From positions 4,729,848 to 4,793,847 of the forward strand of contig CM034603.1 in NCBI GenBank assembly GCA_020091685.1: a stretch of DNA of 64,000 nucleotides, read 5' to 3'. The notes under the pieces are model-generated. The model worked only from the letters and a program-made list of their open reading frames with translations, ran no database searches and was not told the DNA's origin. Every line of letters begins with the position of its first letter. The stretch's first letter is position 1. The position numbers were made by a program, and so were the translations under genes. Of the stretch, positions 48,601 through 58,800 are shown piece by piece. The stretch is from Lutjanus erythropterus (Eukaryota > Chordata > Actinopteri > Lutjaniformes > Lutjanidae).

Positions 48601-51600
48601 CCCATTCAAAAATTTGGACACTTTTTCATTCAGTGTTTTTTCTTTATTTTTAAAAGAAATGGTTTACCAACAGTATACAAAGCTTTCATCAAAGCAAAAG
48701 GTGACTACTTTGAAGAATGTAAAATATCAAACAGTAAAAAAATTCCATAAAAAAATCTGAAGAATTATTTCAGGGATACTTCCATTCACATGATGTACAT
48801 CGAATGAAGTAGGCACAAAGGTATCGAATGAAGTACTCTACTGTTATCAGTATCACTTTAAGGGTACTGGTACTGGTATTGTCATTTTTTAAATGATATC
48901 CAGCCCTACATCTATGTGAATTATACAAATTGATATGTTAATTGACTTTAGATTAACCTGCATTGTCTCCCTGACATTTGTCTTGGGCATTTCAAAGTAA
49001 TAAGGTTGTTTATTACTGTTTATTGCTCACAGGACTGTAACTTTGCCTGATTTTGAGACTTAATTGGTTAATAGTTATAGTCATCCACCATTCCTCATCT
49101 AGTCTGACTCACCAGATACATCTGTATAACAGAATGTGGGAGCCAGACCTTTCTCCAGCACTGAGCGCTGTAGAGAGAGGCCTGGCTATGCAGGACTACT
49201 CTTCATCCAACTAGTTTAAAAAAGATATATAGAATGACACAATAATGTGGAAGGAGTTGAAGTTGCTGATTACTCACTGGAATACATATAAATACAGCCA
49301 AATGCAAATTCTAAATGTTTTGTCAAAGTAATGCAGTTCTAGTCTAAAGTGATGTTTGAGGCTTTAGTTCACAGACTGTGTGATAGTGTATTTATGTTTT
49401 TGCAGTAATTATAGAGTTCACATGACAGTGTCTCTAAACAGACAGCGTGTCTTTAGTTATAGCTCTGTCCAGTTTGGTGAAGTGAAGAGGTTGTGTGGCC
49501 CTCTTCTCAGTGAAACCAGACAGTCTAGCATCGCTTCCACTCAAAACAAAAACAAATACCTGCTGCATGTTCAGTGACTGAAACATCTAAAAATACTTTA
49601 GCCAAGCCCTGCCACAAGCATGAGAATAAAAAACATTTGTCCACACACTGCTGCACCCTCTCACAGAATGCCTGCACTCCACAGTGTCACGGAAACAGTT
49701 AAAGGTGTGGCTGCTTGTATTGAAAGTAATAGAGACATCTTGCCATGTTTGTTAAGATAAATTAACAGGAATATACCATGTACGTTTTGTATTGACTTAT
49801 TAGTATGCTATCATAACTTAGTTATACTTAAATGTCAGTGCATACTCTGTCCAGATAATTAGCTGAACTGAATTTCATTTAGTTTCTTGTGCCTAAGTTG
49901 TAAATTCAGCTTCTTATATGTATAGTTTGACATAAATATTTGACCTATAGACAATATGAACTTATTATGGCACAATACTGTCCAGTTAAAATATTTTACT
50001 GACTAAGTCTAGTTTGGTTTTTTGTGATAATTATACTTTGGTGCTAGGTTAGATGAGTGTTTTGTGGTATAAATCTAGTTGTCATTGTCTTGTAGGTACC
50101 CCATCTGGAGCGCTAGCTTCCTACTCTAGTGGAGGAGGTTACTCATCTTCTCTCTCCCTCTCACAGGGTGGAGGTACCTATTCTTTCTTTTTATTTTCTC
50201 AATTCTGCTTTTCCATCATTCTGTCTCTGCTGTTTCCTGTCCCGTCTCTCGTCATGTTCTGTTATGTTTGTCTGAATGCAGCAGGCTGAAAAACAGGTTT
50301 TCCTCAGTGGTTGGTTGATATTACAGCTAAATAATTGACGAGGCAAATACTGGCCGTAGGATGGATTATTAATTAAATCTTTTTGTAACTGGATGGTACA
50401 ATGCAGTTTGCTTTATTACTTATTTATTGTATATTTCCCTGCTCATCTACTGGAGGTCATTAGCCTGAACTGACTGTAAGGAGATATTTTGATCAAATGT
50501 TATTTATTTTTTTATTTTATTTGAATTCAAAGAATCCTTAATATTGGACAAAAGGTTCCTCAGCTAGATATCATTTAACTAGCTTCCAAATCTTAGTGGA
50601 AAAGGGACATTAATGTACAGTTAGTTAGTCAATTAAGTTAACTGAAGTCACAATAATAAAATTGCTGTTTCTTGAGACATTATTGGGTGGTGCAGTGTTT
50701 TACATATGCAGTAACAGATCATGCAATTTATCAAATTTACTAGCCTTGAAAAATGAAAAATCTGGTGACTGCAAAAGAGAACATTTATAGGAACAGAGCA
50801 GTATGATGGGGGTTGGTGTCTTAAGTCCCTAGAAATATATGTTCTAGGCCTAAAATGGTCAGAATATAGTTGAGTATAGCCATAAAGTTCAGTTTCTTAA
50901 AAAGCTGATTGGTGTGTTGTCCGTCTAGTGAAAAATATGTAATTTGTCTATAGTTGTTTTTGTTCTCAAAATGTCTCTTTCTTTTAATCTGTGTTGAACT
51001 TGTCATATATTGTCATAGAGAGCCAAAGTCATGCCCCTTCTTGTGTGCCCCATAAGATCTTACCTTGTAAAAAATATGAACGGTTGTCTATGATGAGAGA
51101 CATCGCGTTTGAATTGTGCCATGAACTACACATATGATGTTTGTCAATTTAAAAGACAATTTTACAAGTCAAGAAAGTCTCAGATTGCCACAGTTTAGCT
51201 TAGTGTGAAACTGCTCAGTGAACTACATCTCGTCTCGCACAATATACATCACAAATATCGCTGTCCCTTGTAACATTATTTTACCTGAAGTGTTTATCCA
51301 GCGACTCTTAGTCTTTTTATCAGCTGCCGAGAGGAAGAACGAGTAAGACCTGTTACTTGTGTCACTACATCCCAGTACGAAAAGACACAGACATCGTAGC
51401 TTCAGTGGGTAACGTTAGCTTTTAGAGGAAAAAAGTCATGACATCACATACAGAACTATTGCTGCTGAACAGTTTTACGACAAATGGCAACTTTCTTGAC
51501 CTTTAAAATGATCTTTTAATTTGACAAACATCATATTTGTGATTCATTAGCAAAGGTTGGTCTTATGGTGGTCTCCGGGAGGGGAGGGACTTCGTCTCTC

Positions 51601-54600
51601 TATTGGGATGAAATTATTATTTTTTTTTGTTGAAGTGATATTAGTTGGTTTATGCATGGTTTGGTGAGAGTTTGCCCCAACCCTCATATCACACTAACCT
51701 CTACCCCTTTGGGGGCTGTTTCCTGGTCAGAATTATAGTATACCGCTACTCTTTCTTTCTTGGGAAGTAACAAAATACAGTATTAATCTGTATTTTTAAT
51801 GTAGTATTACATTATAATGAAGAAACCAAGTATTCAAAACAAACTGCATAGTTATACCTCCAGGCGTGTCCTTAATTCCAAGTTATTACAATCATGTAAT
51901 ATATCATATGTCAGTCAGTTTTTAATTACATTCAGGTTTTAAGTTTTAATTACATTTAAGTGGGAGTGTACATAATCCTTAATTACACTGAGTAAATAGT
52001 GGGGTAGATATAAATGAGTTATCAAAGATTTGAGTTGTTTAACCCAGTTTGCAAACACCATGTACAAACTACTTAACAATATGTTCATTATTGAAATTAA
52101 TGATGCAGCTTTGTTGACTATTTATAGCCCTGAGAAATTCTGTGCTGCAGGAAATGCAGCTTTTTCAGTACCTATTTACATACTTATAAATACTTACTAT
52201 TTTTATACCTGTAAATAGTAATGTACGTTTTGGTCTAGATGAGGTTGCTTAGGTTTATTGTAAAACAAAGAGCTTGCTAGCTCATTGAAGATTGAGCAAG
52301 CTTAAACAACCTTTAGCATACTACCATGTCATCAAGCACATCACGCTGATTTGGATATCTTGTAACAAGCGTTTTAAGTGTTTTAGTGTTTAGTGTACTT
52401 TGAATCCACTTTTCTGCTGTTGTATTGCTTTTGTGATTCTGACATGTCTATTGTCTTGTGTTTTCCTAACAGGAGCCATTAGTCCACTGAGTGCTGCAGC
52501 AGCAGCGGCAGCAGCTGCTGGTCGTGTTGCTCTGTCTGGGTCTGGAGTGTCAGGAGTCCTGCTGGCGTCCAACCTAAATGAAGAGGTACACTAAGCATAA
52601 GCATAACTGTGAATGAGTATCTGCAATCTCTGCTTTAAGTAATTTGTTTTAACTATTGAACAGACACTGGGTAGTGCAAATTCCTGTGTGTGTGGTTGGA
52701 TGTGTGCTTGGCCAACAGCATGATTTATCATGTATCATCCACTTAGATGTAGTCTATATAATATAATTACTATAGATTAAAGTGACAGTGTGACTGTGGG
52801 TCATAAAGTGTCACACTATATTACATGATATTATACTATTAGCTGTTTAAACCTATAAAATAATTAAAGATATGTTAAATATTGGTGTTAAGATATTTGT
52901 TTCTTCGCTGCACACTGAAAATCTACTTTTAAACCCTCTTGTTTTGACAAGAAAACCTTTATTTATGTTCCAGAAAATCCACACAGGACAAACATTTCGC
53001 TGTGTCTACATGCATCTTATTGTAATAAGCACTAGAAATTGTCCAATAGTCAATTAATCCTGTTTTTGAAGAACTTTCTCAGACAGATTTAGAAGACGGC
53101 CGTCACTGTTAATAATTGTATTAGGCTGAACTTGGAGCACCTCTTTGTGACTGTACATAATAAAATGTATACATTGTTTATTTACTTAGAACCTTGTGAA
53201 TTACCCATTTTCTTGGTGTGTTTGTGTGTGGATGTGTGTAGATTCTCCATATAGAATTTAGTTCTCCATGGATTGTCACACTTCCTAAACGTAAATGTCT
53301 TAAATATTTTCAAGTTTTTTATGTTTGAGCACATTTTATCTCTGTATCAGATGTTGTGTTTTTGAAGCCTTGTGGTTTTCTCTAAACTGAACACCGACAT
53401 ACTTCTATACTTTTATCTTACATTTCTGTTTCTTCTGTCAAGTTTCAGTTTACGCTTTAATTGTAAATGTGCACCTACTCTTTCATCTGTATCTCTATAC
53501 CTACTGTTCTACTATCTGTTTTCGTGTTTTCCATCTATCTATCAGAGTCCTTCTCTCTCTGTCTGTCTTTGTTACTCCATAGTGGAGTGGTGGTTTTCAC
53601 ACTTGTGCCCTCTTCTGGTAAAGTTTTGGTGCAGCAGCTGTATCCTGGTTATTTGATAGCAGTTCTCTCTGGTGACGAATCAGCTTGAGAGCAGCAGCTC
53701 CTGCACACACTTGGGAGTATGCTCAGTGTAATCCAGTGGCTAGGTAGAGGACGAGTGTCTTGTGGCCATTCTTCATGTTGTGAGTGTTGAATCCAGGGAA
53801 TTGTTTTTCAGTCATTTGTTCATCCTTTCTCAACTGTGTCATCAAATAGACAGACATCTCATGCAGGACACTTGCCCTGTCTCCAGGTGGCACAATAATA
53901 GAAACCCCAAACAGAGAGATTTTGTTTTACCAGAAACCCATATAAACATTTTGATACTGGTAAAACATCTGCCAGTGAGATACAGGGATGCAAACTTGTC
54001 ACCTTTCAGGGAAAACAAACATTTCATATTTTTCAATTTTTTTTGTGTGTTTGACATGTACAAAACACTTTAGAAGAGTGAAGACTCAAGAGGGTCGTCT
54101 CTGGGAGGTCGGTGTTTTGACGGGTCAAATCTCTTTTATACACTGGACAAAAAATCTAATAACATCTGGCTTTTGTCCTCAGTGGGGAAAGGGTACACTT
54201 CAATCCTGGGTCATATGACTCTGAAGTAGACAAAGGTATTATCAGCTCCAGCTGTAATTGGAAGTGATGTAACCATGACACCCGGATAGACATAATAATT
54301 TTCAGCCCTTCTCAGTGGATGCACTGAAGGCCTGTTGCCTCCGGCTGTAACATTGGCGACTCTTTTGCTCCTTTTTCACACACATGCTGCTTGGTTTGAC
54401 TTGGTGCATCAGCCCAGCATGGCAGAGATGCACCCAGTATTACACAATCAGTCCTACAGCACCCTAGCCTTTGGGAATAACCACATTAGCACCATGCTAG
54501 TGCCAAATTCAACAGGATAACTTGTGGAGTAAAGGTAGGTAGGTAGGCACTCATAAAGAAAGTTGTCAGACGTAGTAAAGTCCATACATGTTGTCATCAA

Positions 54601-55831
54601 AAATAAACTTTTTATCCTCTCAGCTCTTCTGTCATCTGAAGCTGTTGCTAATGTACTGATTTGTGCTGGTACTTTGACATGGTGTCAGTTAGTTTGGAGA
54701 TGGTAAATGTTGAGTAAATTGCCTGTCACTCAGAAATTAAATACATCAGGTCTGCATATGTCCCTCCTGCCCCCAACAATAATGGATTAAGAAGTGCTTC
54801 TCTCCTTATGAAACTAACACCAGCGACTGTCCGACCAATGAGAATTTGTAGGATAAGAGGATAATAACCAACTGACCACAAGGTGTCAGTCCTAAATTTT
54901 ATTTCTCCTAAAGTGTTTGCAATAAAAGTTCCTCATTATTTTATTCTCTAAAGGCTTTTATTATGAAGCAGCAATATCAGGCAATGTTTAGAATCTAAAG
55001 TTAACTAGTGTTCTTGTTATTCCAAATTCCACTTCCACATTTTGCTGACAATTACAGCATAAGTCGGGTTTCTCAGCCAAATGCCAACTTAAAATTGACC
55101 CCTCATAGTTCCATTGTCTTTATGCCAAGATAATATTAGCAAGGCTAATATTGTAACAACTATGACATAATGCAATTCACCTTAATACAGTTTTGCACAC
55201 TCTTGACTATTTTTCTTTTGTAGCATTAAGATTACAGAAATTCTAGGGTGTTTTTCTCTGTATCCTCATGCTAAAAACAATTGTGCAATAAATCCACCTT
55301 TTAAAGCATCTTCATCACCCTTTTCACCCCTGATGAGTTTGCATCCCTGAAATTCACTTACTTTGTGTCAGCAATGGATAGTGTTAACACAGTATGCTGA
55401 CTGTCCCATTTAAATGTGATTGCTCCTGTGGGATGCTGGATGTCCTGCTTAATCAAAAGAAGTATATAATAGTTATGTAAATTGTTTCTTAAGGATTTTC
55501 TATGAAGATATATTTTTACATTAATGTAGTCAAATTTATTTCAGTTCCTTTACACATGTATGTCTCTGTCAGTCATAGACTCTAGTCCTTTTGGCGCCTG
55601 TTGCCTACAATTACATGTGATTTGGCTGGCTGTCTGCTTCATGGTACCGCCCCCTTTTGGTTCGATATCTCCTGCCACTCACTCATTCACTTATTTATAT
55701 CATGCTTTATTCATTTTTCCATCCTTACAGTTATTATTTTCTACCTCCCTCCCATCCTTTCTTTTCCTCAATGATAAATGCATCCAGCAGGGAGTGTGTG
55801 AGAGTGTGTGTGTTAACAGAACTGGAAGAAT

Positions 55832-55867
<36 letters not shown>

Positions 55868-58800
55868 GACTCGATCCAGCAATCATTCAGACTCCGTTGA
55901 TGTTCCACTGATGCTCTGTTTACTGACCTCTGCTTTGGTTTTTGTCCTCCTCTCCTCCTTTCTCCCTTCCCTGCCTCCCTTCTTCCCTCCTCTGCTCCTC
56001 CCTTCACACATTTATTTTCTCTCCACTTGGCCATACATCCTCTAATGTTGTACACTTCTCTTACAACCCTACCCCCCCTCCTCATGTACGTTTACCCCAA
56101 ATTTCTTTCACCTCCTTTATCTCTCTTCACTTTTCTTAATCTGGTCTAACCCGACTTTGGGTTTGCCGTTTTGACCCCCTCCCCAAACCCCCCCATGCCT
56201 TCCATCTTTGCTCCACCCCGCATCATCATGGAAACCACCACCTCCCCCCTCGTCCAACGCTGGGCGGTCTGATCTCTACCTTCGTCTCTCCTCCTCTTCC
56301 TCCTCCTCTGCTCCTCCTCTTCCTGTCCTCTGCTCTGCGGTCTCTCTCTCTAAAGATGGTCACGCCTCAAAGTCTCTTTACCCTCTTCGGTATGTTCAAC
56401 CTCTACTATTCTATCTGTATATCTCTCTCTGTTAATCCAATTTTGTTCACTTTCTTCAGTGATGTCGTGGACACGCTATTCCTCTGTATCTTTCTGTACC
56501 TCCAAGCCTTCCTCTATCATGTTGTACACTACAGAGTAAAAATCTTCTTCTGTCTCTACATTGAAAGAATAGTGAGTCTGAGAGATTGTCTGTTTGATCA
56601 GCTGATTTCTTAACTGATGAGTACGAAGACACCAAAATCATTCTTGTGTTATCTTTTGTCTTTATGTGTTAACACGTAACGACAAAACCTGATCTGCTGT
56701 TTGTAGATTGGGCCTCCCATTAAAGGTACAATATTTAAGAAATTTTGCAGCTTAGAGGCAACCGTAAACTGGCATTGTACATGAATTAAATATCAATAAA
56801 TAGTTTAAATGGCTAATATTTATTGTGCCATCTAGTGAGGGTGGCAAATTTTAATCGTATAGTTGATTAATCGCGAACATCCCTCATTTTGACAAATGTC
56901 AGAGTTGTTACGTATGATGTTGCAGAGATATCTGCTGAAGTTAGCATGCTAGCCAAATAGCCCCGGTCCGTCCTGTCTTGTTATACCATTTTGTACCTTC
57001 AGAGGTGACAGTCCGATAGTATGGCTCAAGCTGTGCTTAGTTTCAGCTGGGACATGTACAAGGGGCGAGTTTGCTACATTACACAAGCTCTAGCTTTTTT
57101 AGTCTAATAAATAAACAAAATAAATTCACACAATGTCAAGAAAGAAAATATTCTCACAACTGTTTTGCTTATTAGACAGAAAAATTCGAACATGCACCCT
57201 CTGAATTCAAGTTTCTCTATCTTAATTGCCTTGTTAATCTCATTCAAACTAGACAGAAACAAAATAAAACTTACTAAAAACCATCTTGGTCAGTCTTTCC
57301 ACTGTTTCAACTTCACTCTGTGGATTAAAAGTCCACTAACAGGACCACTAACTGCATGGCTAACTAGCTAATGGCAGCTATAGTTAACAGCACTTAGTTG
57401 TTACTCAAGTGATATGCTGCCCCCTATTTGTTTGGAGGGTGAATTCGATAGATAGATAAATGACTGTTTTGCACTTTTTGTCTGTCTTAAATCAATAGTA
57501 CAAATACAGTCCAACAGTACAACAATAATGAGCACAGCAGCTTCATAATGGCCCTGATAGCACAGCAAAAAAACGACAAGGATCCAGTCTGTTAGATGAA
57601 GGGCGTGTGGCTGTGTTCTTTCCAGTCCAGGTATTAGCAAAGAGCACCATAGAAAACATTTAATTCTAGCAGGTTTCTTAGGTTATTCTATAAGTAACAA
57701 AAGGGCAAACTAAAACTCTCCTCAGACAAAGGTCATTCATTACAGACAAAAGCACCACTCTCTAACAGCAGTCGACTGTGAGTCGACTGTCTGGTACAGC
57801 TTTTGAACTCCTTGTTCAGTATTTGCTCTACTAAAATGTCAACCTAGAGTCTGTATGTTAATGGTTTTGTGGAACATTGGAGGCCCCAATCTATCAGGGA
57901 CACATGGATGATTATAGTGTTCTAGTCTCACCACATTATTGGTTAAGTTGATCATGACATTCCAGTGTACTCACTAAGACTCATTCTAGCTCTTAAAACC
58001 TCTGCATCTCTTCCTGTCTTTTTGCCTTTTCTCTAGATTTTACATTATTCAAGTACAGTCATAGTTCACCTTTTTATTTTATTTTACAACTTTGCAGTTG
58101 GGATTACCTGCAACTCAGTCACCTAAACTAGGCATATCTGAAGGGTCACATTAGACTGTCAACCAGCCCAGCATTATGTTTTTGTCCTTGTCTGTCAAAA
58201 AGTTGCATAAATTACCTGCATAAAAAGTGTCTTATTTTTCCTACACTGTGAATTTTTGCCTTCACTCTTTAAATCACCCATCTTCAAGCTGGATTTCTGA
58301 ATTATGCACACACTGTTCAAATAAAACAGTCAGACAGTTTGAGGTATATGTCAGTGGTTAAAGCGGAGGTGTCTGACTTTTATTGCTGGTTGGCAGTCGT
58401 AAGATAAAACCTCAAAGAAGAGACACAGAAGCGTTTGATTGAGTTTCTAGTGGAATTCAAATGGGAAGATTCCATCTTTTCTTTTCATTTGTCTTTCTAG
58501 CACTAACTTTATTCCTTCCATCCTTCACACCTCTCCTTCTTTTATCTTCGTCGGCTCCATCTCTCCTGCTCTGTCTGTTCTGTCCTCCTCCTCCTCGTCT
58601 TCTGCTCCACCCTGCTCTGTCTTGCTCTCTCTCGGTCTGCCTCTCTCGCTCTCTTCCCTACCTTCAGGAGTCTATGGTGATGTCCAGAGGGTGAAGATCC
58701 TCTACAACAAGAAGGACAGCGCTCTCATACAGTTGTCTGATGGCAACCAGGCTCAGTTGGGTGAGTTTCCATCATAACAATATCAGTTGCTAGTATTGGA

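Noticed and set aside
55560-56045. 161-codon plus-strand ORF in ptbp2 intron 11
   Set aside because: A Leu/Ser/Pro/Phe-rich reading of pyrimidine-rich DNA and a GT repeat; it has no protein-like conservation.
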